From contig JAJRPI010000060.1 in NCBI GenBank assembly GCA_024280895.1, positions 33,982 to 97,981 on the forward strand: a stretch of 64,000 nucleotides of DNA, given 5' to 3'. A model generated the notes under the pieces. The model made no database searches, was not told the DNA's origin, and saw nothing but the letters and a program-made list of their open reading frames with translations. Both the position numbers and the translations under genes were made by a program. Position 1 is the first letter of the stretch, and every line of letters begins with the position of its first letter. Positions 43,452-51,514 of this stretch are shown piece by piece. The DNA comes from Alphaproteobacteria bacterium. Lineage in GTDB: Bacteria > Pseudomonadota > Alphaproteobacteria > Rhizobiales > JAKIUO01.

Positions 43452-43988
43452 ATGAAAACGTCAGCATATTTTATAGATGATGCGCCGCTGCAAATACTTT
43501 TTTTTGACGAGGACTCCCGTAATGGCGGCAATTTCTTCAACTCTGGTCTGGGAACCACCTGGTTTGACTATGATTTGCACCTGGTTGAAAATATTGCAGA
43601 GGCAACAGATTTTCTCCAGCCGGTGAAACAAAACCAGCGAGCGCTTGACCTTGTCTTTATCTCCAACACGATTTGGTCGAAGGGAGGAGAGCAATTGGTC
43701 AAACAAATTCGCTCAGATCAACGCTTGGTTCGCTTGCCTGTCTATTGCGTTGCCGCTTGCTCTCATAAGATTGTTGTCGGTAACGCCAATTGCATGAATA
43801 AGGACTGGCGCCATGCAACCAATTGCAATCACTATTCAAAAGCCGCTGCCGAACCCTTCGAGCCCTATTTGGCCGCCGAACACCCGGCCCACCTACACGG
43901 TGTTCTTTGTGGCAATAATATTGCCGATCAGATGAGTACAATTATCGATAATATGAACCAGTACTGGTTCAACTCTGGCACGCTCTGA
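43452..43988 (+). CDS. unknown protein with degenerate receiver-like fold
   Basis: The protein has 178 residues. I do not recognise it as a named family. The order of elements is like a CheY receiver: LQILFFDEDS (beta 1 with the acidic pair), LDLVFISNTIWSKGGEQLV (where the phospho-Asp would sit, but Ser/Asn here), IRSDQRLVRLPVYCVAA (alpha 3-beta 4). The conserved Asp and the beta-5 Lys are not seen. Four cysteines and several His occur in the C-terminal half (NANCMNKDWRHATNCNHY). It stands alone, divergent from the met operon regulator. Hypothesis only: a pseudo-receiver or metal-binding regulator. Confidence 0.65.
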   Translation: MKTSAYFIDDAPLQILFFDEDSRNGGNFFNSGLGTTWFDYDLHLVENIAEATDFLQPVKQNQRALDLVFISNTIWSKGGEQLVKQIRSDQRLVRLPVYCVAACSHKIVVGNANCMNKDWRHATNCNHYSKAAAEPFEPYLAAEHPAHLHGVLCGNNIADQMSTIIDNMNQYWFNSGTL

Positions 43989-44088
43989 TCACCGGACAAT
44001 CCGCCCCACATTTGGCAAAAGACAACCCGATGCGTTTTTGTTATAGTCCCCCATTGAAACCTTAATTTCACTGGGACGGTCATAGGTC

Positions 44089-45735
44089 ATGAATGAAACG
44101 GGACGCTCTGAACTGCTGATGCCAGCGGGTTCACTGGAAAAACTCAAAGCAGCCATTTTATATGGGGCTGATGCCGTCTATATGGGCACGCCCGACCTTT
44201 CCTTGCGCGTCAAATCCCAAATGACCCTGGATGATGTGGTTGAGGGCATTACCTATGCCCATGCTCGTGGCAAAAAGGTCTATCTGACGCTCAACCTGTT
44301 CTCCCACAACAAGGATATCGACAAGCTGCCCGGCTATGTGGAGACGGTGCGATCCGTGAAACCAGACGGGCTGATTGTTGCCGACCCAGGCGTTTTCAGC
44401 ATGGTCAAAAAGGCTGCCCCCGAACTGGAGCTGCATATCTCGACACAGGCCAATGTCTGCTCCTGGCAATCGGTGAAATTCTGGGAAGATCTTGGCGCCA
44501 AACTTTGTGTGCTGGCGCGCGAAGTATCATTCGAGGAACTCAAGGAAATCCGCAAAAAATGCCCCGATATCAAACTGGAGACGTTCATTCACGGCTCTAT
44601 GTGCATGACCTATTCCGGGCGCTGCTTGTTATCCAATTTCCTCACTGAACGAGGTGCCAATCAAGGGGCCTGCGCCAATAGCTGCCGCTGGAAGTACAAG
44701 GTCCACATGAAAATGAAGGACGGCACCCTTAAAGAGCTGCACCTCACCGAAGAAAATATGGAGCTGTTCGAGTTCTTTTTGGAAGAAGAATGTCGCCCCG
44801 GGGAGCTGATGCCCATCGAAGAAGATGACCGCGGCTCCTATATCCTTAACTCGAAAGACCTCAACTTGATGCCACGGCTCGACGAATTGCTGGCCATTGG
44901 CGTTGATAGCCTCAAGGTCGAGGGGCGCGGCAAGAGCATTTATTATGCAGCCCTCACGGCGCGGGCCTACCGAATGGCGATCGACGACTGGTATGAAGAC
45001 CCCAAAAGCTTTGATCCAGCGCCCTATATGGCTGAACTCAACACCATTCCCAATCGTGGCTATACTCTGGCCTTTCATGATGGCCGCCTCACTAATTATG
45101 GCCATAGCTACGAGATGAACTGGAATTTCGCCTCCTACGAATATGCAGCAATTATTCAAAGCGTCGAATCTGACGCCTTTATCATCGAGGTAAAAAACAA
45201 GCTTGTTGCCGGCGATGTGCTGGAATTTGTCTCCCCGACAAGGCGCGACATTATGCTTTTGCGCATCTATGAATTTATCGATGCTGCAAGCGGGCGTACC
45301 AGCGAAGTGGTGCAGCCCAGTGAAAAACCCGTCATACGCCTCCCCTTCGATCTGTTCGATCATGAAACAATTGCCGACCTCATTCATGACTTTCCGGCGC
45401 AAACCATCATCCGCAAGGAAAAAGCCCTGACCGACGAGCAATGGAACCAGATCAAGCTCGACTTTGAAGCTGGTAAATTCGAACTTGGAGAAGGACAGGA
45501 AAAGCGCTATCTCGACAAACGAAATGATCTGATTACCGCTCTTGCAGACAAGCAAAACACCCGCGCGCCAAAAACCCGCCGTGTTGGCCTTGAGGGCTGC
45601 TGCGGCAAGGGCTGTAATGGCTGCTTGATGTTCTGGAACGATCCCAAATACGCCAAAGCGAGGGCTCTGTTGGCCAGCAAAAAACCAGGTGTCATGCTGG
45701 AGCGCAATATGCGCGCGGATTTGATTGACGGATAA
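44089..45735 (+). CDS. U32-family protein (TrhP/RlhA-like) with C-terminal cysteine cluster
   Basis: The protein has 548 residues. The U32 barrel starts ELLMPAGSLEKLKAAILYGADAVYMG (in parts) and carries the family signature LETFIHGSMCMTYSGRCLLS and GACANSCRWKYK. These cysteines, with the later C-terminal ones, are those implicated in Fe-S binding in RNA-hydroxylation members such as TrhP (tRNA ho5U34) and RlhA (23S C2501). About 90 residues longer than YegQ-type proteins: the C-terminal tail ends with GLEGCCGKGCNGCLMFW. Protease activity, once assumed for U32, is unlikely. RNA target not deducible. Confidence 0.82.
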   Translation: MNETGRSELLMPAGSLEKLKAAILYGADAVYMGTPDLSLRVKSQMTLDDVVEGITYAHARGKKVYLTLNLFSHNKDIDKLPGYVETVRSVKPDGLIVADPGVFSMVKKAAPELELHISTQANVCSWQSVKFWEDLGAKLCVLAREVSFEELKEIRKKCPDIKLETFIHGSMCMTYSGRCLLSNFLTERGANQGACANSCRWKYKVHMKMKDGTLKELHLTEENMELFEFFLEEECRPGELMPIEEDDRGSYILNSKDLNLMPRLDELLAIGVDSLKVEGRGKSIYYAALTARAYRMAIDDWYEDPKSFDPAPYMAELNTIPNRGYTLAFHDGRLTNYGHSYEMNWNFASYEYAAIIQSVESDAFIIEVKNKLVAGDVLEFVSPTRRDIMLLRIYEFIDAASGRTSEVVQPSEKPVIRLPFDLFDHETIADLIHDFPAQTIIRKEKALTDEQWNQIKLDFEAGKFELGEGQEKRYLDKRNDLITALADKQNTRAPKTRRVGLEGCCGKGCNGCLMFWNDPKYAKARALLASKKPGVMLERNMRADLIDG

Positions 45736-45827
45736 ATTTTTGTAATATGGCTGTTTGGAATCGCTCCAGCTTCATGATAGGCAAGGACGAAGCTGAGCGA
45801 ACCCGTCACAAGGATCATCAAAACACT

Positions 45828-46601
45828 ATGCTTGCCATCATTTCTCCGGCCAAAAAACTCAAATTTGAAACACGCGATCCCGCGCTGGATAGCAGCGAGC
45901 CGGTTTTTCCAAAAGAGACCAATCAGCTCATCTCAGTCGCCCGCAAGCTGACCCGTGCCGATTTGCGTCAGATGATGAAAATCAGCGACAAGCTGGCGGA
46001 CCTCAACTATCAGCGCTTCCAGACTTTCAAAAAATCGCCCAATGAAAACGAATCCAAACAAGCGGTCATGGCCTTTGCTGGTGATACCTACACGGGGCTT
46101 GAAGCTGATACACTCAGCAAAAAAGATCTGGCTTTTGCACAAGATAACCTGCTGATCCTGTCTGGCCTCTATGGCCTGCTCAAGCCTCATGATCTCATTC
46201 AGCCCTACCGGCTTGAAATGGGCCGCAAATTAAAAACCAAACGCGGTGAGACCATCTATGCCTTTTGGGGCGACCGCATTGCCGAGCAGTTGGACGAACA
46301 GCTCAAGGGACACAAGCACCCCATCATCATCGATCTGGCCTCCAACGAATATTTCAAAGCTGCCAAAACCAAGGCCTTGAAAGCCCGCGTTATCAATATG
46401 GTCTTCAAGGAACAAAAAGACGGTGAGCATAAAATCATCGGCCTGTTCGCAAAGCGCGCAAGAGGCGCCATGGCGCGCTATATGATCCAGAACCGCATCG
46501 AGCGCCCCGACGATCTCAAAAAGTTTGCGCAAGATGGCTATAAATATCGCCCGGTAATGTCCGACAATGATCACTGGGTGTTTACCAGAAAGCAGCCCTA
46601 A
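45828..46601 (+). CDS. yaaA: peroxide stress protein YaaA
   Basis: The protein has 257 residues from ATG 45828 (MLAIISPAKKLKFE); the frame runs further upstream but the family begins here. Family motifs seen are ISPAKKL, FAGDTYTGL, LSGLYGLLKPHDLIQPYRLEMG in parts, FWGDRIA, IDLASNEYFKA and RPVMSDNDHWVFTR. In E. coli it limits intracellular iron under hydrogen peroxide stress, and the fold binds DNA. It is followed 10 bp later by a glutathione transferase gene, so the pair may share oxidative-stress function. Confidence 0.93.
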   Translation: MLAIISPAKKLKFETRDPALDSSEPVFPKETNQLISVARKLTRADLRQMMKISDKLADLNYQRFQTFKKSPNENESKQAVMAFAGDTYTGLEADTLSKKDLAFAQDNLLILSGLYGLLKPHDLIQPYRLEMGRKLKTKRGETIYAFWGDRIAEQLDEQLKGHKHPIIIDLASNEYFKAAKTKALKARVINMVFKEQKDGEHKIIGLFAKRARGAMARYMIQNRIERPDDLKKFAQDGYKYRPVMSDNDHWVFTRKQP

Positions 46602-46611
46602 GGAGCCGCAA

Positions 46612-47259
46612 ATGCCATCCCTTGAACTTATCATCGGCAACAAGAACTATTCCTCTTGGTCCCTGCGACCATGGCTTGCCATGAAGGTCATGCAAGTGCC
46701 GTTCATGGAAACGCTCGTCAAACTTGACGTCGATAATCATTGTGACGACTTAATTGAATATTCTCCCTCCAAAAAAGTGCCAGTCTTGAAACACGCTCAT
46801 TTAACGGTCTGGGACAGTCTTGCTATTCTTGAATATATCGCAGAACAAAACCCCGACAAAGCCTTCTGGCCCACTGATTGCGACAAACGGGCCCATGCTC
46901 GCTCCATCTCCAACCAGATGCACGCAGGATTTACCGACCTGCGCAATGAATGTCCAATGAATATGCGCCGCACTCCCGGCGCCATTGAAGTCAGCAAAAG
47001 CGTCAAGCGTGATGTTGCTCAGATTGAAGCACTATGGCGATCTGCTCTTGAAATATCACACGGGCCATTTTTGTTCGGCGACTTCACCATAGCGGACGCC
47101 ATGTATGCCCCCATCGTTAACCGATTGCAGATTTACAAGCTCTCAAGCGACCAGACCGCCCTTGCATATTGTGACACCATAGCGGCCCTGCCCGCCTGGC
47201 AGGAATGGGCGGCCTCAGCGCACAAAGAAAAATGGTCCATTGATCATGCGGAAATATAA
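46612..47259 (+). CDS. glutathione S-transferase family protein
   Basis: The protein has 215 residues from ATG 46612, behind AAGGAG. The thioredoxin-like N-domain has IGNKNYSSWSLRPWLAMKV with the usual Ser/Tyr activation site, then KKVPVLKH and VWDSLAILEYIAE for glutathione contact. The helical C-domain has LFGDFTIADAMYAPIVNRL. Substrate unknown. It lies in a close row with yaaA and the TSUP transporter (3 bp gap). Confidence 0.9.
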   Translation: MPSLELIIGNKNYSSWSLRPWLAMKVMQVPFMETLVKLDVDNHCDDLIEYSPSKKVPVLKHAHLTVWDSLAILEYIAEQNPDKAFWPTDCDKRAHARSISNQMHAGFTDLRNECPMNMRRTPGAIEVSKSVKRDVAQIEALWRSALEISHGPFLFGDFTIADAMYAPIVNRLQIYKLSSDQTALAYCDTIAALPAWQEWAASAHKEKWSIDHAEI

Positions 47260-47262
47260 CTC

Positions 47263-48042
47263 ATGGAATTTCTAGGGTTTGAGCAAATCAGTCTGGGCAT
47301 GCTGGCGCTACTTTTTTGCGTGGCGCTTGTTGCCGGATTCGTTGATTCTGTAGCGGGCGGCGGTGGATTGATCGCCTTACCGGCATTGCTATATACCGGC
47401 ATCACACCGCTTCAGGCTCTTGCGACCAACAAGCTGCAAGGCAGCTTTGGCACCTTTGCTTCAACACTCAATTTCTACCGCCACGGCCATATCGACCTCA
47501 AGCAAATGCTTCCGGCTGTTCTCCTGACCTTTATTGGAGCTGCCATTGGAACGCTAGCCGTACAAATGTTTTCCGCTGATTTTTTGCGCCTGTTTATGCC
47601 AATAGCGCTTGTTGGCATTGTCATCTTCTTTGCCTTGCAGCCAAAACTTGGCGAACACGACCGGCATCATCGCATTGGCATATGGAGCTTTGCGGCCCTG
47701 TTTGGTTTCACCCTTGGATTCTACGACGGTTTTTTTGGCCCCGGAACAGGAGCCTTTTTTACCCTCGCTTTCGTTTTATTGCTCGGCTTTAATCTCGTCA
47801 AAGCCACCGCAAATACCAAATTGCTCAACTTCACCAGTAATATAACCTCCTTGTCCTTTTTCATTGTTGGCGGCCATGTTGTTTGGTCTTTGAGCCTCGT
47901 GATGGCTGTAGGGCAATTCACTGGTGCAACTATTGGCTCCCACATGACGATCCGCCACGGGGCAAGCCTCATTCGGCCACTGGTGATCATCATGTCATCG
48001 GCAATGGCGTTAAAGCTGCTCTATGACAATTTCTCGGGTTGA
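47263..48042 (+). CDS. TSUP family (TauE/SafE) membrane transporter
   Basis: The protein has 259 residues with about eight transmembrane helices. The first repeat has AGFVDSVAGGGGLIALPALL and NKLQGSFGTFASTLNFYRHG, and the second repeat has GFYDGFFGPGTGAFFTLAFV and NTKLLNFTSNITSL. This two-fold internal repeat is typical of TSUP/DUF81 exporters of sulfonates or other organic anions. Substrate cannot be assigned. It starts 3 bp after the GST gene. Confidence 0.9.
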   Translation: MEFLGFEQISLGMLALLFCVALVAGFVDSVAGGGGLIALPALLYTGITPLQALATNKLQGSFGTFASTLNFYRHGHIDLKQMLPAVLLTFIGAAIGTLAVQMFSADFLRLFMPIALVGIVIFFALQPKLGEHDRHHRIGIWSFAALFGFTLGFYDGFFGPGTGAFFTLAFVLLLGFNLVKATANTKLLNFTSNITSLSFFIVGGHVVWSLSLVMAVGQFTGATIGSHMTIRHGASLIRPLVIIMSSAMALKLLYDNFSG

Positions 48043-48133
48043 GAGGTGTAATCCCTATTTCGACACAATTTGGATTGCTTTTCGTGATTGAAAAGGGCTT
48101 ATGAGCCTGGGAAATATTTTGGAAGCGGACCAA

Positions 48134-49051
48134 ATGTCAATATTGCGTATATCAGGAAGTCTCTTGGCCAGCGCCGCTCTCCTATTGTTGCTGGCGTCAT
48201 GCGCCTCGTTTCCGGTGTCATCCAGCAGCAACGCCGAACCTTCAAAACCGATTAAACTGCATTATAAGGAAACCGGCAAAGGGGACCCGGTTTTACTGCT
48301 ACATGGGCTCGGCGCGAGTTCTTATGCCTGGCGCTATGTCACACCCGAACTTGCTAAAACCCATCGCATCATTGCTCTGGACCTCAAAGGTTTTGGAAAA
48401 TCAGATAAACCGCGTGACAATAAATATTCCTTGTTTGATCAAGCTGAACTTGTCGACAAATTCATTCGCAAACACAAACTAAGGCGATTGACGCTGGTTG
48501 GTCATTCCTTTGGCGGCGGCATTGCGCTGGCCCTCGCCATCAAGGATCAAAAGCGGCGAAAACCATGGCTCAAAAAGCTTATCCTGATTGACAGCATTTC
48601 TTACAAACAGGAAATCCCGTGGGGTATTGCGCTCATGCGGACGCCGATCATTTCAGATTTGGGCATTGCGCTCATCCCACCAGAAACGCAAATGAAAATC
48701 GCTTTGCAATTTGCTTATCACGACAAGAGCAAAATTCCGCCTGAAGCGCCGCGTGAATATGCCAAACAGATCAGTTCTCCGGAGGGCAAATACGCCTTAT
48801 TGCGCACCGCTGCGCAACTCATGCCGGAAAATATTGAGCAGTTCACAAAACAATATCGCGATCTGAAAATAAAGACATTGCTCATCTGGTGCCAACGCGA
48901 CGGCATTGTGCCTGTGGCCTATGGCAAGCGCCTCTATAATAACCTGCCCAACGCCAGAATGCATATTCTGCCCGAGTGCGTACATCTGCCGCAAGAAGAA
49001 CTGCCACAACTGACATCGAATCTGATGAGTAACTTTTTGCGCGAAAAATAA
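48134..49051 (+). CDS. lipoprotein alpha/beta hydrolase
   Basis: The protein has 305 residues from ATG 48134, which places the lipobox LLASC directly after a hydrophobic signal helix; the longer frame from 48101 would bury it. The alpha/beta-hydrolase fold has PVLLLHGLGASSYAWRY, the nucleophile elbow LVGHSFGGGIALAL, an acid in WCQRDGIVPVAYG and His in PECVHLPQEE. It is probably an esterase or hydrolase on the outer face of the membrane. Substrate unknown. Confidence 0.88.
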   Translation: MSILRISGSLLASAALLLLLASCASFPVSSSSNAEPSKPIKLHYKETGKGDPVLLLHGLGASSYAWRYVTPELAKTHRIIALDLKGFGKSDKPRDNKYSLFDQAELVDKFIRKHKLRRLTLVGHSFGGGIALALAIKDQKRRKPWLKKLILIDSISYKQEIPWGIALMRTPIISDLGIALIPPETQMKIALQFAYHDKSKIPPEAPREYAKQISSPEGKYALLRTAAQLMPENIEQFTKQYRDLKIKTLLIWCQRDGIVPVAYGKRLYNNLPNARMHILPECVHLPQEELPQLTSNLMSNFLREK

Positions 49052-49179
49052 TAAAATACCAATTATTGTCGCACTGTTCCCCAAATTCTGCCTTGTTCCA
49101 AAGGCAAGATCAAGCTCAATAAATCAATTGACTTCAAGCTTTCCCTCGCACCCCCCAACTCCGCGACAGGACCACAACT

Positions 49180-49740
49180 ATGAACATTTCGTCCACTATG
49201 AGCTTAACATTGAGATCCCACCTCGCGATCGCCGCCCTCCTGCTTGCTCCTGTGCTGGCTGTATCCAGTATTGCCAGAGCTGATAGCAGCGATATTGCCA
49301 ATTCCCTGCCCGCTCAAATCCCTGAAATTCTAACGGGCGGCAGTTGGAGTAATGGCACTGTTGGCGGCGTTTATCGAGCTGTTGTGGTGATCTCTGACGC
49401 ACCGGTGCAAACAACCAGCCTGGCCGAAAAATCCCAGAAAGTTTCGTCGACAACCAGCAATGGTAAGGGCAAACCCGCAACAGAACGCAAAGCAGAAGTT
49501 TTTATCCAGTGGATCTCCCATGAAAAAGGCAAGGCAAACTCGAAAATTGTCAAAACAGTCAGCATCAGGGAATTTAATGAAAAACAGCTTAGACATGCTT
49601 TTCTGGCGATGGATACGCTGAAAGACAATGAGATGACCTTACTGGTGACCTCCTATGACGAGGGCAGCGACAAGGATATCTCTATTTCGGTCAAGGCGAC
49701 AACGCCTGGCAAGTATGAAAGCTCGAATGGCGCACAATAG
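49180..49740 (+). CDS. secreted protein of unknown function
   Basis: I do not recognise this 186-residue protein. It has a signal peptide (SHLAIAALLLAPVLAVSSIARA) and a mature chain with IPEILTGGSWSNGTVGGVYRAVVV, a Lys/Ser-rich loop, then VFIQWISHEKGKANSKIVKTV and EMTLLVTSYDEGSDKDIS. The beta-rich pattern suggests a small periplasmic domain. No cysteines in the mature part. It stands between a lipoprotein hydrolase and a helicase, all on the plus strand. Confidence 0.6.
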   Translation: MNISSTMSLTLRSHLAIAALLLAPVLAVSSIARADSSDIANSLPAQIPEILTGGSWSNGTVGGVYRAVVVISDAPVQTTSLAEKSQKVSSTTSNGKGKPATERKAEVFIQWISHEKGKANSKIVKTVSIREFNEKQLRHAFLAMDTLKDNEMTLLVTSYDEGSDKDISISVKATTPGKYESSNGAQ

Positions 49741-49933
49741 GTACGCTGATATGGCTTTGTGCTTAACTTTACCATGTGCAAATTGTCACTCCACGCGTCA
49801 ATCATTTGACACGGGCAAAGCCCCTGTTTACATTCACGCCAACAAAGGGTCCGCAATTATGACGGGCTCCAATGAATTCCCAATCCTTAAGAATTCAAAA
49901 CCAACACCAATTTGGGTTTAATAAAGCGTACGC

Positions 49934-51421
49934 ATGAAATTTACTGAGCTCGCCCTGAGCGATCCTATCCTTAAGGCCATTGAGGCCGCCGGTTACACCG
50001 AAGCTACTCCCATTCAGGAAAAGGCAATCCCTGCTGCGCTAGAAGGACGTGATGTTCTTGGCATTGCTCAAACAGGTACTGGCAAGACGGGCGCCTTTGT
50101 GCTGCCTATGATTGCCCGCCTTGAAAAGGGCCGCGCCCGGGCTCGCATGCCCAGGTCGTTGATCCTTGCCCCAACCCGCGAACTGGCTGCCCAGGTTGCC
50201 GAGAACTTTGAAACACTTGGTGCCAACCACAAGCTTAATATGGCTTTGTTGATTGGCGGCGTTTCGTTCGACAAGCAATCCGCTATCCTGGACCGGGGAG
50301 CCGATGTTCTAATCGCCACACCAGGTCGGTTGATGGATCATATGCAACGCGGCAAAGTGATGCTCAATGCCATTGAAATTCTGGTCATTGATGAAGCTGA
50401 TCGCATGCTCGATATGGGCTTTATTCCCGATATTGAGAAAATCGTCAAAATGCTGCCATTCACACGCCAGACCCTGTTTTTCTCGGCCACCATGCCACCA
50501 GTGATCCAGAAACTTGTGCGTGACTATCTGCATAATCCTGAACGCATCGAAGTTGCGAGAGCATCGACCACCGCGAGCACGATCACTCAAAAATTTAAAT
50601 TTATCAAACAAAACACACCCGCCATGAAACGCGACGCCCTGCGCGGGCTTATCGCGTCTGATAATGTCAGAAACGCCATCATCTTCTGCAATCGCAAAAG
50701 AGATGTGGGCATCTTGCAGCGTTCCCTTGCAAAACATGACTTCAATGCCGGTGCTCTGCATGGTGATATGGACCAGCATTCACGCATGGAAACGCTCGCC
50801 GCGTTTAAAGATGACAAGATCAAGCTGTTATGTGCCAGTGATGTCGCGGCGCGCGGTCTCGATATTCCTAATGTGTCTCATGTCTTTAATTTTGACATCC
50901 CGCGTCATGCCGAAGATTATGTACATCGCATCGGACGCACCGGGCGTGCCGGCAATAAGGGCACGGCCATCTCGCTGATCACCTCAGCTGATCGCGAAGA
51001 TCTGGCAACCATATTCAAATTGTGTGAAATTACAGACCCAGCCTGGATTGACGGCGAACCAGGCGAAGGCGGTTCTGAACGTTCTGGACGCAACAAACGT
51101 GAACGGGCCCCCGCCAAAGGGCGTGACAAAGCTCCCAAACACGAAGCGAAATCAGAACCCACTACAGAAAATAAAACTACTGCCAAAACGGATCCTGCCT
51201 CTAAAGAAGCAGCAAAAGCAGCCCGCCCTGCTCAAGAAAATACTGCAGAGAAACCGGACAATGAGAAGCCCTCAAAAAGACGCCCGGCAAAAGAAAATCG
51301 CCCCGCTGACAATCGCAACAACAATGATCGCGGCCGTGGACGCCAAGGTAAAAACAACGTTGTTGGCATGGGTGATCACGTACCTGCATTTATGATGAAA
51401 TCGGTAAAAACCATTCGTTAG
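49934..51421 (+). CDS. rhlE: DEAD-box RNA helicase, RhlE type
   Basis: The protein has 495 residues. The core has Q-motif YTEATPIQEKAIP, motif I AQTGTGKTGAF, PTRELAAQV, motif II DEADRMLDMGF, motif III FFSATMP, ARGLDIPNVSHVFNFD and motif VI HRIGRTGRAG. The C-terminal 120 residues are a basic, disordered Lys/Glu/Asn/Arg tail typical of RhlE-like helicases. It remodels structured RNA in ribosome assembly and mRNA decay. A terminator follows. Confidence 0.93.
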   Translation: MKFTELALSDPILKAIEAAGYTEATPIQEKAIPAALEGRDVLGIAQTGTGKTGAFVLPMIARLEKGRARARMPRSLILAPTRELAAQVAENFETLGANHKLNMALLIGGVSFDKQSAILDRGADVLIATPGRLMDHMQRGKVMLNAIEILVIDEADRMLDMGFIPDIEKIVKMLPFTRQTLFFSATMPPVIQKLVRDYLHNPERIEVARASTTASTITQKFKFIKQNTPAMKRDALRGLIASDNVRNAIIFCNRKRDVGILQRSLAKHDFNAGALHGDMDQHSRMETLAAFKDDKIKLLCASDVAARGLDIPNVSHVFNFDIPRHAEDYVHRIGRTGRAGNKGTAISLITSADREDLATIFKLCEITDPAWIDGEPGEGGSERSGRNKRERAPAKGRDKAPKHEAKSEPTTENKTTAKTDPASKEAAKAARPAQENTAEKPDNEKPSKRRPAKENRPADNRNNNDRGRGRQGKNNVVGMGDHVPAFMMKSVKTIR

Positions 51422-51442
51422 AACAGCTTCCATCTCCATAAT

Positions 51443-51479
51443 AAAAAGCCTGTCAATCCGATGATTGACAGGCTTTTTT
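51443..51479. terminator. bidirectional terminator between rhlE and the repeat protein gene
   Basis: AAAAAGCCTGTCAAT, loop CCGATG and ATTGACAGGCTTTTTT make a 15-bp perfect stem with A- and U-runs on both sides. It ends the rhlE transcript (+) and, by symmetry, the convergent gene (-). Confidence 0.95.
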
Positions 51480-51514
51480 GTTTTTGATGTTCCTGGAAGA
51501 GACCGACAAGTCCG

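Noticed and set aside
44629..45555. 308-residue minus-strand frame opposite the U32 gene
   Set aside because: The U32 frame has clear family motifs along its whole length. The antisense frame has no recognisable domain and is a by-product of codon bias.
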